Below are positions 7,054 to 15,069 of a stretch of 39,396 bases of DNA, in pieces. Source of the DNA: Bacteroidales bacterium. GTDB taxonomy: Bacteria; Bacteroidota; Bacteroidia; Bacteroidales; Paludibacteraceae. Numbering within the stretch: position 1 is the first letter of the stretch; each line of letters starts with the position of its first letter. The stretch is from positions 1-39,396 of the forward strand of contig JALFGC010000096.1 of the NCBI GenBank assembly GCA_022777485.1, in the 5' to 3' direction. Both the position numbers and the translations under genes were made by a program. Under the pieces are notes generated by a model. That model made no database searches, was not told the DNA's origin, and worked only from the letters and a program-made list of their open reading frames with translations.

Positions 7054-9345
7054 TTAGAAGCCGTACACTACGCCGATCATGAACAGTCGTTTGTAGAGGT
7101 CGTAGGTGCGCTCGGTGATTTCTTGCTGTTGGTGGGTGCTGCCCGCGTTTTGCGCCGATTCGTTGATCCCGACATGTCGGGACAAGTTGTGCGTGCTTCT
7201 ATCCACCGTCTTTTGGTCGAATACATCGTCTATGCTGGCGTGGATAGTCCATTTGCCGATGGTCTTGCTCAGGCGCAGTTGCAGGTAGAAGCAGTCGCCG
7301 ATATAACTGTCGCTCATCTCTATCTTGCTGTTGTACATGATTTTACCCGACAGCAGCCATTGGTTTCGGAAAGCAAAGCAGGGCGAAAAGGAGAGGTTGT
7401 AATACCAATAGTAGTCGTTCTTTGCCTTGCAGTTCACATAGGTGTTGGCGGCAACCGACATGGAGAAGATACGGTAGCGCAGGAAGAGCGAGCCGCTGAG
7501 GCTCATCACATTGCTACTCTCTTGATTCTCAAAGGTATGATAGGGTATGGCATTGTTGTCTTTGTACAACCTGGTTATTTCCGTTACCAGCCCATCTGCG
7601 CGAATGTAGTCGATGCCGGCATGCAGCACCAGTCTGCCGTCTTCCTCTTTGGTAAACGGATGGCGGAAGAGGTAGTTCACACCTACGCTATGGAAACAAG
7701 CGGCGCGGAGTGAGTCGTTGCCGATGACTATCTCCTGCGAAGCGGGCAGGTAGTAGGGGTAGGGGAAGAGTTGCTGGTCCTCGGGTCGGAGGATGTTGCG
7801 TGCGATATTCAGTTGCAGCGTGTGCTTGCGTGTGATAGCCCACGCGGCGTTGAGGCTTCCAGTCCAGTCGTGGTCTATGCCTGTCCAATCGGGTTGGGAG
7901 TTGGTCCGCAGCGTGCAGCAGAGCATTTGGTAACGCACACCCGCCTGCATTTTCACCGACCCTATGCGGTAGTCCCATTGCAGCAGGGGCGAGATGTAGG
8001 TTTGCTGCTTGCGCAAGCCTAAGTCTTGGTGGTAGCCCTTGCTGAACATCTGTCCCTCGGCATGTTGCAGCAGATGGCTGTTGCGATAGGTATATATGCC
8101 GTTCACGCCCGCCGTGAGCCACATCTCGGAGTCGTAAAGTCCCAAATGCTCGGGGGCGATGGCGTGCTTGGTCTGTATGTTCACCTGCCATTCGTGTGGG
8201 CTGTCGGTAGTGTGGGCATACTGCTGCGCGGGAATGGTTCCCTCTACAGCGGCATAGCCTTTCTCCGTTGCATCTGCGCGATAGCCGTAGTTGTATATCA
8301 TATCCACTTGCAGTTCGCCTCCCATCAAGTACAGCCGTTTGTAGCGCGCCATGGCGGTGAGATTGGCTCGCTTGGTGTTTACAGCCTGCGCCGAAGCGAG
8401 GTCGGTCTGCTGCCACAGCGCGGGCATGTCTGTGGTCTCGATAGGGCGGAAGATGGTAGTGAGCGATTGGCTCTGCGAAGTCTCCCATTGCATGCTCTCC
8501 CATAGGCTGAAGGTAAGCCTGTCTTGGTCGGAGGGCTGATAGTCGAACTGCACCTTCGCGGTCTGTTGTAGGAAGTTGGTAATGGTGGTGTCGCGCAGCC
8601 AGGTGGTGGTGTCGCGGGCGTTGGGGATAAGTATGTTATGTACGCGCGTATCCGTCTGGGTGAAGGTGGTGGGGCGATAGTACTCCATCACGAGGTTTGC
8701 TCGCAACTGCCATTTCTTGCCGCCATAAGTGAAATAGACCGAGGGCGATAAGTCCACCGTGTTGTGGAAGTTGGTATAGACATCCGCCATTGCCGAGCCG
8801 TGGAAGTTTTGCTCTACGGGCTTGAGGTGGACATTGATAACACCTCCTTCGCCGTTCTGCTGTACGCTGACGGTGGGGGAGTGCATGATTTCTATGTAAT
8901 CTATCTCTCCTGCCCGCAAGGTGGTCAGCACCACATCCTTGCTCTGTCCGACGCCGATGTCGTCTATTTGCAGGGTGTAGCGCGATAGCAAGTCTTCGTT
9001 GCCGCGGTCAAGCAGTTCGGGTATCAGCAAGAGAATCTCTTGCAGGGTGTTGCCTGCAGAGAGACCGAGGACTTGCGGGCGGATGATTTTCTTATCCACA
9101 TCTATCTCCACGCCTGCCGTTTGTGCTTCCTGTACTGTCTTTGGCACAATGGTATCTGCTGCTGCCTCGCTCATCAATAGGGTGTCTTTCCGTTCGCCTT
9201 TCGCAATCTGTATCTTCGGTTGTAGATTGGCATCCCCAAAGGTAGTGGGTTGCATCCCCTGACTTGGGGGCGCAGCCTCTCCTGCCCATAGGCTGCTGCC
9301 TATAAGCAAAGCGAAGAGAAGTGCTATTTGACGAAAGCGAGACAT
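7054..9345 (-). CDS. TonB-dependent receptor-like outer-membrane beta-barrel protein
   Basis: Outer-membrane protein of 763 residues. A signal peptide (MSRFRQIALLFALLIGSSLWA) is followed by a degenerate plug region: VDKKIIRPQV...TLQEILLLIPELL, then LRAGEIDYIEIMHSPTVSVQQNGEGGVINVHLKP, the usual plug ending. The rest is alternating barrel strands with Tyr/Trp-rich ends, closing with the aromatic C-terminus GVVYGF. It fits the OMP_b-brl receptor families of Bacteroidota; I see no carboxypeptidase-like N-terminal repeat and no SusD partner. Residues S722-G726 (SRHVG), in what should be the last surface loop, come from a palindrome. It lies in an operon with a secreted protease and an amidase. The ligand is unknown. 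Confidence 0.85.
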   Translation of the reverse strand: MSRFRQIALLFALLIGSSLWAGEAAPPSQGMQPTTFGDANLQPKIQIAKGERKDTLLMSEAAADTIVPKTVQEAQTAGVEIDVDKKIIRPQVLGLSAGNTLQEILLLIPELLDRGNEDLLSRYTLQIDDIGVGQSKDVVLTTLRAGEIDYIEIMHSPTVSVQQNGEGGVINVHLKPVEQNFHGSAMADVYTNFHNTVDLSPSVYFTYGGKKWQLRANLVMEYYRPTTFTQTDTRVHNILIPNARDTTTWLRDTTITNFLQQTAKVQFDYQPSDQDRLTFSLWESMQWETSQSQSLTTIFRPIETTDMPALWQQTDLASAQAVNTKRANLTAMARYKRLYLMGGELQVDMIYNYGYRADATEKGYAAVEGTIPAQQYAHTTDSPHEWQVNIQTKHAIAPEHLGLYDSEMWLTAGVNGIYTYRNSHLLQHAEGQMFSKGYHQDLGLRKQQTYISPLLQWDYRIGSVKMQAGVRYQMLCCTLRTNSQPDWTGIDHDWTGSLNAAWAITRKHTLQLNIARNILRPEDQQLFPYPYYLPASQEIVIGNDSLRAACFHSVGVNYLFRHPFTKEEDGRLVLHAGIDYIRADGLVTEITRLYKDNNAIPYHTFENQESSNVMSLSGSLFLRYRIFSMSVAANTYVNCKAKNDYYWYYNLSFSPCFAFRNQWLLSGKIMYNSKIEMSDSYIGDCFYLQLRLSKTIGKWTIHASIDDVFDQKTVDRSTHNLSRHVGINESAQNAGSTHQQQEITERTYDLYKRLFMIGVVYGF
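7167..7182. repeat. GTCGGG palindrome inside the TonB-receptor-like gene (family A, copy 3)
   Basis: CCCGAC-AT-GTCGGG at 7168-7181, followed on the plus strand by ACAAGTT, the same flank as copy 1 at 41-54. Read on the minus strand as TCC-CGA-CAT-GTC-GGG (SRHVG), the same frame as the copy in the S8 gene. Confidence 0.85.
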
Positions 9346-9358
9346 GCTCTCTTAATTC

Positions 9359-10780
9359 TTAATTCAAAATTCTTAATTTGAGTTGCACCACATTCTCCAC
9401 ATGTTGGGTGTGGGGGAACATATCCACGGGTTGCACTTTGGTAACCTCGTATTTCTCATCGAGCAAGGCGAGGTCGCGTGCTTGTGTGGCGGGGTTGCAA
9501 CTGACATAGACGATGCGTTTGGGTTCGGCGAAGAGGATGGTTTTCACTACATCCTCGTGCATGCCTGCGCGCGGCGGGTCGGTGATGATGACATCGGGGC
9601 GACCATACTGCGCAATGAAGTCCTCGTTGAGAATATCCTTCATATCGCCTGCGAAGAAGAGAGTGTTGTCGAGAAGATTCAGCTTCGCATTCACTTTCGC
9701 GTCTTCTATCGCCTCGGGCACATACTCTATGCCAATCACCTGCTTGGCTTGCTTGGCGACGAAGTTGGCGATGGTGCCGGTGCCGGTGTAGAGGTCGAAG
9801 ACGAGTTCCTCGCCCGTGAGTTCGGCGAAGTCGCGTGCTACCTTGTAGAGTTCGTATGCCTGCTCGGTGTTGGTCTGGTAGAAGGACTTGGGACCTACCT
9901 TAAACTGCAAGCCTTCCATCTCTTCCATGATATGGTCGGCACCGAAAAAGACTTGTATATCGAGGTCGCCTATGGTGTCGTTGTACTTGGTATTGACTAC
10001 ATATTGCAGGCTGACTATCTCGGGGAACTCGCTGTGTAGCCACTCGAGCAAGGCGAATCCGTTGTCGTCCAGCGGCTCGCCGAAGGAGAGGATGAGCATG
10101 ATTTCTCCTTTGTGGTTCGCACGGAGGATGAGTGTGCGCAACTGCCCTTGGTGTGTATGCTCGTTGTAGAAAGTCATGGCGTGGTCGCGTGCAAAGCGGC
10201 GAATGCCATTGCGGATACGGTTGTTGATGTCGGGCATGAGGTGGCATTCCTCTATGTCGAGCACCTTGTCGAAGCAGTTGGTGATATGGAAGCCCAAGCC
10301 GTAGGTGTTGTCTATTTGGTCTAAGCCTCCCGCTGCGTGGATTTCATCCCACGAGAGCCATTTGCGGTCGGCAAAGGTGAACTCGAGTTTGTTGCGGTAG
10401 GCGTAGATATGCTTGCTGCCAAGGATAGGACTTATCTCGGGTAGTTTGACCTTGCCGATGCGGGTGAGGTTGTCGGTTACCTGCTGCTGCTTGTAGCGCA
10501 GTTGGGCGGGGTAGGGCAGAATCTGCCACTTGCATCCTCCGCAGACGCCGTAGTGCTTGCATACCGCTTCGCAACGCTCCTCGGAGGGTTTTACGATACG
10601 CTCCACGCGCGCCTCCATGAAGGAGTGTTTCTTCTTGGTTACCTGCAGGTCCACTATGTCGCCGGGCACGCAGTAGGGGACGAAGACCACCATGTCGTCT
10701 ATGCGGGTCAGCGCTTTGCCCTCAGCGGCGATGCCGGTGATGGTTATGTCTTTGAGCAGAGGGAGGTTTTTCTTTTTCAT
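9359..10780 (-). CDS. rlmD: 23S rRNA (uracil-C5)-methyltransferase, RlmD/RumA family
   Basis: Cytoplasmic SAM-dependent enzyme that makes 5-methyluridine in 23S rRNA. The N-terminal TRAM domain (residues 10-65) is followed by the Fe-S cluster cysteines C74, C80 and C83, with C179 in EECHLMPD as the likely fourth ligand. The SAM-binding motif VFDLYTGTGTIANF, the DPPRAGMH motif and the catalytic nucleophile C428 in VYVSCNPATQ follow. At 473 residues it is complete. The start codon is immediately next to the stop of the upstream amidase gene, and 13 bp separate its stop from the receptor gene start, so it is embedded in an operon of exported proteins. The exact target uridine is inferred from family. 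Confidence 0.93.
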   Translation of the reverse strand: MKKKNLPLLKDITITGIAAEGKALTRIDDMVVFVPYCVPGDIVDLQVTKKKHSFMEARVERIVKPSEERCEAVCKHYGVCGGCKWQILPYPAQLRYKQQQVTDNLTRIGKVKLPEISPILGSKHIYAYRNKLEFTFADRKWLSWDEIHAAGGLDQIDNTYGLGFHITNCFDKVLDIEECHLMPDINNRIRNGIRRFARDHAMTFYNEHTHQGQLRTLILRANHKGEIMLILSFGEPLDDNGFALLEWLHSEFPEIVSLQYVVNTKYNDTIGDLDIQVFFGADHIMEEMEGLQFKVGPKSFYQTNTEQAYELYKVARDFAELTGEELVFDLYTGTGTIANFVAKQAKQVIGIEYVPEAIEDAKVNAKLNLLDNTLFFAGDMKDILNEDFIAQYGRPDVIITDPPRAGMHEDVVKTILFAEPKRIVYVSCNPATQARDLALLDEKYEVTKVQPVDMFPHTQHVENVVQLKLRILN

Positions 10781-13204
10781 TTATATGCTATGCTTTATAG
10801 GGTTTTCGTCTTTCAGTTGGTTGATTATTTGTTGTAGCAGGGATTGCCATTCTTGTACTGCCTCTATGGGGAAGGCGAGTATGATGGCTTTTCCTCCGAG
10901 TGCGGACTCACGGCGCACACCTATGCCTACGCGCATATCCTCGTATAGTCCGAGGCGCGTTGCCTCTATGTCCGCGGGGCAGATACCTTCGGGTGCTTCG
11001 GCAAAGAGTTGGCGGTCGTTGGGGCGGGTCTCCAAGTGGAAGGTTTTGCATTGGGGTATTGGTGGGAAGGAGAGAGTATCTGTTAGGGAAGTGTGCGCAT
11101 GGAGAGTGTCTGTTGTCTCCCAGCGTATGATACCGCTGCGTGTGGCGCGAGCGGCTTGCAGGCGGTAATGCCCGATAGGGGCAAAGGAGTTGCCGAGGTA
11201 ACTGCCGCTTACCAGTAGGCTTCCGCCCGCTTCTACATAGTTGCCTAAGGCAGCGATGGTGCTGTCTGCGAGGGGCTGTCGGTTCTTGCCGGTGATGACA
11301 TTTATCATGCTGTAAGCCGACAGGTCTTCGGGAAGGGTTCTGCTTGTGCGAGATACATACGATATATCATTCGCCGCGAATACCTGCCCGTGTTGTGCCG
11401 CGTAGTCGCGTGTGTTGCCTATGGTGCGTTTTCCTTGGTGATCGCGGTAGCACATTCCCCATCCGCAGTTGTCATCGTCCAGCCATGGCGATTGGCGGTC
11501 GAAATCCCACTGGTCGCCGATGTACGCCACGGTGTAGCCTTCCTCTACGGCATAGGAGCCCGGGACGATGCCTGCTCGCAGGCTGTCGGCAAACCAATCG
11601 GGACCATAGACCTCGTCGAAGGCATCCACAATAATCGCGGGAGATACCATGGAGGGTCGGTCTCCAGGCCGACCCAAAGAGTCAAGGGAAGTGGATAGGT
11701 ACGCACTCACTACCGCACTCGGCAGGCTCTGCCCGCCGTCGTTCACCGCCACTACATAGAAGTCGGTCTTCACTCCCTGCGTTGCTTCTATCCTTGCTTG
11801 CGGGGTCTTGGTAGTCGCGATGGGTTGCCACTCGCCCTTGTCTTCCTGCCGGCGGTAGATCTCATAGTGTGTGGGCATGGCGCTTGCTTCCAGTGTGTCC
11901 GCCACAGGTCGCCAAGTGAGTTGCCATCCCCCATCGGCATAGTCTATTGCCACTTCGCGTATGGGCAGGGGCTGCACTACTGCATTCGCTCCGCAGAGGT
12001 AACGAAGTACACCTTTGTAGATGGCGCGCGCGGCGATGAAGCGGAAGCGTGGGTCAAGCCCATAGCGCATGTCTGCCATGTTCTTGTGGCTCAATATCTC
12101 TAAGAGCAGCGAGGGAACAAGGGGGTATCGTGCCTCACAATAGTTGGCGTTGTGCAATTGTCGCCGCGTCCATTCGGGTGCCATGGTTTGGCGGATGTCT
12201 TCCACGAGTTGTGTCTGCACATAGTCGGCAAGGTCGCGGTTGACTTGCCGTGAGATGCCGTTGGGGAACTGTTTGTTGCCCTCTTCATCGTGGTCGGTAT
12301 AGATAGCGAGTGTGCCGATGATGGTGGTGTCGTTGCCCGCGTCGTAGCCGTCGGTATGTAGCGCGAGGCACATATCCACAGGCATAGCCATGCCCTCCGA
12401 TGAGGGGTTGCACCGGCTGCCGCCCGTGAGGTAGTTGAGCCATAGCCCGCGGCATTGCAGGTCGGCTTTGTAGTCGTCTTCTCCCTCGTATTTATTCCAA
12501 ACGGTATCCGCAAAGCCGATATGTTCGAGCCAGTAGCGCGCACCCTCTGTCCATCGCGGCAGCCCGCTGGCGCCAAGTTCCCACGCCTGCGGGTCGTTAA
12601 GGCTCGGTCGGGGTTGCAGGACGGTGGCCCCCGCGTTCTCAAGCATGGTTACCACCAGCCGTGCATATTCGGTGGAATACAAGTCCTCCACCGTGTTCCA
12701 TAGTGTGGCACGCTGCCATATCCAGCCCTCGCGGGTATGGTTATAGTAGGTGCCATGGCTCGCCCAGAGTGCGATACGCCTATCGGCGAGTGCACCGCGG
12801 ACGGGGTTCTCTTCTTTGGTGGGCGCGGCGTAGTGGGGATACTTGCTCTTTCGCGTCTGCAAGCGGTCGGGGAGCAACTCGCCTAACTCGTATTTATTGG
12901 AATAGATACTTACTTTTCCACGCGGGTGACCCAATACCCACAAACTTACTTGTTTGCGCAGCGCCACCAAGTCCGAAGGACTGAATACTATGCCTCCTAA
13001 TACGCCATTCGTGCGCACAGTAACGCTACTTCCGTTCACGCGCACTTGCTTTATTTTCACCTGCGGCGACCATACTGAAGAGAAGGGTACATACCGCGCT
13101 TGCAGCGAGTCGGCAAGCACCTGCGTATCCACCGCCAACACCTTAACGGAGAAGAGTAGAAGGGTAAAAAAGATATATAGTGAATGTATGTGGAATCGTC
13201 TCAT
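10781..13204 (-). CDS. Secreted N-acetylmuramoyl-L-alanine amidase ('xanthan lyase'-type, multidomain)
   Basis: Exported protein of 807 residues with a clear signal peptide (MRRFHIHSLYIFFTLLLFSVKVLA). The amidase_3-like catalytic domain spans about residues 140-400 and has the zinc ligands H150 (WASHGTYY), E179 (STEYARLV) and H283 (LALHTDGYD), plus the catalytic E369 (LLLEILSH). A fibronectin type III-like domain follows (about 430-515), then a golvesin-like region and a glutaminase-fold segment (AALGNYVEAGGSLLVSGSYLG). Bacteroidota homologues are usually called xanthan lyase, although the visible chemistry is amidase-like, so peptidoglycan is the likelier substrate. It is the first gene of a four-gene operon driven by the promoter at 13227-13258. 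Confidence 0.82.
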   Translation of the reverse strand: MRRFHIHSLYIFFTLLLFSVKVLAVDTQVLADSLQARYVPFSSVWSPQVKIKQVRVNGSSVTVRTNGVLGGIVFSPSDLVALRKQVSLWVLGHPRGKVSIYSNKYELGELLPDRLQTRKSKYPHYAAPTKEENPVRGALADRRIALWASHGTYYNHTREGWIWQRATLWNTVEDLYSTEYARLVVTMLENAGATVLQPRPSLNDPQAWELGASGLPRWTEGARYWLEHIGFADTVWNKYEGEDDYKADLQCRGLWLNYLTGGSRCNPSSEGMAMPVDMCLALHTDGYDAGNDTTIIGTLAIYTDHDEEGNKQFPNGISRQVNRDLADYVQTQLVEDIRQTMAPEWTRRQLHNANYCEARYPLVPSLLLEILSHKNMADMRYGLDPRFRFIAARAIYKGVLRYLCGANAVVQPLPIREVAIDYADGGWQLTWRPVADTLEASAMPTHYEIYRRQEDKGEWQPIATTKTPQARIEATQGVKTDFYVVAVNDGGQSLPSAVVSAYLSTSLDSLGRPGDRPSMVSPAIIVDAFDEVYGPDWFADSLRAGIVPGSYAVEEGYTVAYIGDQWDFDRQSPWLDDDNCGWGMCYRDHQGKRTIGNTRDYAAQHGQVFAANDISYVSRTSRTLPEDLSAYSMINVITGKNRQPLADSTIAALGNYVEAGGSLLVSGSYLGNSFAPIGHYRLQAARATRSGIIRWETTDTLHAHTSLTDTLSFPPIPQCKTFHLETRPNDRQLFAEAPEGICPADIEATRLGLYEDMRVGIGVRRESALGGKAIILAFPIEAVQEWQSLLQQIINQLKDENPIKHSI

Positions 13205-13226
13205 AATGCTTTCTTAAAAAACGCCG

Positions 13227-13258
13227 CAAAGGTACTAAAAAATACTGAAATATGCAAA
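13227..13258 (-). promoter_or_regulatory. Promoter of the amidase-rlmD-receptor-protease operon
   Basis: Minus strand: -7 TACCTTTG (13234 back to 13227), 20-bp spacer, -33 TTTG (13258 back to 13255). It lies 22 bp before the amidase ATG. Confidence 0.8.
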
Positions 13259-13276
13259 CGCTATGTACATTTTATC

Positions 13277-13314
13277 AAAAAAAGAGGCTACCTAACCTCA
13301 TTTGTTAGATAGCC
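13277..13314 (-). terminator. Intrinsic terminator after the small lipoprotein gene
   Basis: GGCTA-c-CTAAC (13286-13296) pairs with GTTAG-a-TAGCC (13304-13314) around a 7-nt loop; the plus-strand A run at 13277-13283 is a U run on the minus strand. Confidence 0.8.
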
Positions 13315-13352
13315 CTCCTTGGGGATATGTCAAAATATCTGTGCGTTTCCTT

Positions 13353-13619
13353 TTATTTATGGCAGTCGCTTTGGCTCTTGCTTGTGCGCTTTGCCGTAAT
13401 CTCAATCGCGTCTTTTGAGATACCTATTGCCTCTTGCCCTTTACGAAGTTCGTCCTTAAATGCGTCCAATTCATTAGATGTTCCCCAAAAATAATGAGTA
13501 GTTGAGGTCTCTACAAGAACATTAGTTTTTACAGTTACTTCATAGCAATAGTTGGTGTCGCCGCAGGACGACAAGCAGGCTGCTAATACCACAGCGCATG
13601 CGATAATCATTTTCTTCAT
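13353..13619 (-). CDS. Small putative lipoprotein
   Basis: A protein of 88 residues with a lipoprotein signal peptide: a hydrophobic stretch from MIIACAVVLAA ending in the lipobox LSSC with C19 as the acylation site. The mature part is about 70 polar residues with two further Cys and a helical, charged C-terminal half; I recognise no domain. It is followed by a good intrinsic terminator (13277-13314) and starts 37 bp after the AI-2E permease stop, so it may ride on that transcript. It lacks an obvious acidic surface-export signal after the lipidated Cys. Confidence 0.75.
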   Translation of the reverse strand: MKKMIIACAVVLAACLSSCGDTNYCYEVTVKTNVLVETSTTHYFWGTSNELDAFKDELRKGQEAIGISKDAIEITAKRTSKSQSDCHK

Positions 13620-13656
13620 AATAATAATGAATTTTAGTTGGTTAATAAAAAAGTGT

Positions 13657-14817
13657 TTATTTCGTTTTCTTTTTGTTTCTCCATCTGCTCATGGCTTTGC
13701 TAATCGGGCTTGGTGCGCGGGTGGTTTGCACTTGTTCTTCCGGTAGGTGAAGGACAAAGCGCTTGTAGTAGGAGACGAGGAGTGTGGTCAGCGGCAGGGC
13801 GATAATCATACCCACTACGCCGAGCAGTGCTCCCCATATAGACAGGCAGAGAAGTATTGCTGCCGGTCCCATGCCCGTTACATTACCCATGATTTTGGGC
13901 GTCAGCACTAAGTCTTGTATGCTTTGTACGATGATGAACACTATGGCGATACTCAGCATTACTACCCAGATGGGTCTGCCTGTCTCAAACGACTGTATCA
14001 GCCCGAGGAAGATACAAGGCGGAATGCCTAGTGCCTGCATGTAGGGGATTAGGTTCAGTACCCCCACTATCAGTCCCATGGCGATGCCCATCGGCAGCCC
14101 GATTATCTGGAAACCGATGGCGAAGAGTATGCCTACGCATAGTGCTATCAACGCCTGCCCGCGGAAATAGCCGTTCATATGGCGGTCGAGGTCGCCTATG
14201 AGCATCACCACCGATTCGCGCCAGCGGTCGGGGATGTAGGTCGCCCAATTGGCGCGTATCTTCTCGAAGTCTATCAGCAGGAAGATGATATACAACAGAC
14301 AGACGAACACCACTGCTAAGCCGGCAAGCGAACTGATACCGCTGCTGATCCAACTGCCTAACTTCGGCACTAAAGACTTGATGGCTTTCTGTATATCTTG
14401 ATTCTGCAGCAATTTCTCTACATCCAAGTTCGCGACGGCTTCTTTGATAGCCTCGTTCATGCGCGGCGAGAAATAATCGTTGGGGTTGAAGTTGCGCACA
14501 TACTCCGTTACGCTGGTGGAGAGGGTTGTCATCTGCTTGCTGACCATCGGTGCGAGGGTTGCAAAGGCGGCTGCTATTACCCCTGTCACCAGCACCAATG
14601 TGATAACTACCGATAGCAGGCGGTTGCGCAAACGGCATTTCTTCTGAAAGAAATCCACTATCGGCGCCAGCATATAGGCAATGACAAAACTAATCAAGAA
14701 GGGCAATAACACCCCGCTCAGCCGCTTAATCAGCAGATACAATGCCACCAACACCGCCACCGTGATACCGGTGCGGACGATACGAGGTCTGTCAAAAGTG
14801 ATGGGCTGATTGTCCAT
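13657..14817 (-). CDS. AI-2E family transporter
   Basis: Inner-membrane permease of the AI-2E (PerM/TqsA) family with 386 residues. It has N-terminal paired membrane segments (TVAVLVALYLLI, LLPFLISFVIAYMLAPIVDFF), a periplasm-facing helical middle region (about 95-170), then further membrane segments including the conserved QIIGLPMGIAMGLIVGVLNLIPY and LVLTPKIMG...GMGPAAILLCLSIWGALLG motifs, and a basic cytoplasmic tail. Members export autoinducer-2 or act in sodium/proton antiport or other small-molecule transport; the substrate here is unknown. It has its own promoter (14867-14898) and precedes the small lipoprotein. Confidence 0.9.
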   Translation of the reverse strand: MDNQPITFDRPRIVRTGITVAVLVALYLLIKRLSGVLLPFLISFVIAYMLAPIVDFFQKKCRLRNRLLSVVITLVLVTGVIAAAFATLAPMVSKQMTTLSTSVTEYVRNFNPNDYFSPRMNEAIKEAVANLDVEKLLQNQDIQKAIKSLVPKLGSWISSGISSLAGLAVVFVCLLYIIFLLIDFEKIRANWATYIPDRWRESVVMLIGDLDRHMNGYFRGQALIALCVGILFAIGFQIIGLPMGIAMGLIVGVLNLIPYMQALGIPPCIFLGLIQSFETGRPIWVVMLSIAIVFIIVQSIQDLVLTPKIMGNVTGMGPAAILLCLSIWGALLGVVGMIIALPLTTLLVSYYKRFVLHLPEEQVQTTRAPSPISKAMSRWRNKKKTK

Positions 14818-14866
14818 AGGTTGGGAAGTTTGTGGACGGTACTATGTGCGTACTTACTTGCAGTGG

Positions 14867-14898
14867 CAAAGGTACTGCTTTTTTGCGAAATACACAAA
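14867..14898 (-). promoter_or_regulatory. Promoter of the AI-2E transporter gene
   Basis: Minus strand: -7 TACCTTTG (14874 back to 14867), 20-bp spacer, -33 TTTG (14898 back to 14895). Confidence 0.8.
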
Positions 14899-15069
14899 TC
14901 TTTTTTGTTTTTGTATGAAATAAACCGCAGAATGTGAAAAAAAAGCAAAAAGATAGTAAGCGCCCAATATGGTAGCCTTTATCTATTGAACAAATCTGTG
15001 TAATGTTGGAAGAAATCGAAATACTCGCGTACATTCTCAATGTCAGTCCATTGGGTGCGGCATTGTGGT

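Noticed and set aside
14792..15040. Minus-strand open frame of 82 codons between mnmA and the AI-2E gene
   Set aside because: It runs through the AI-2E promoter and the gene's own start in another frame; composition is not protein-like.
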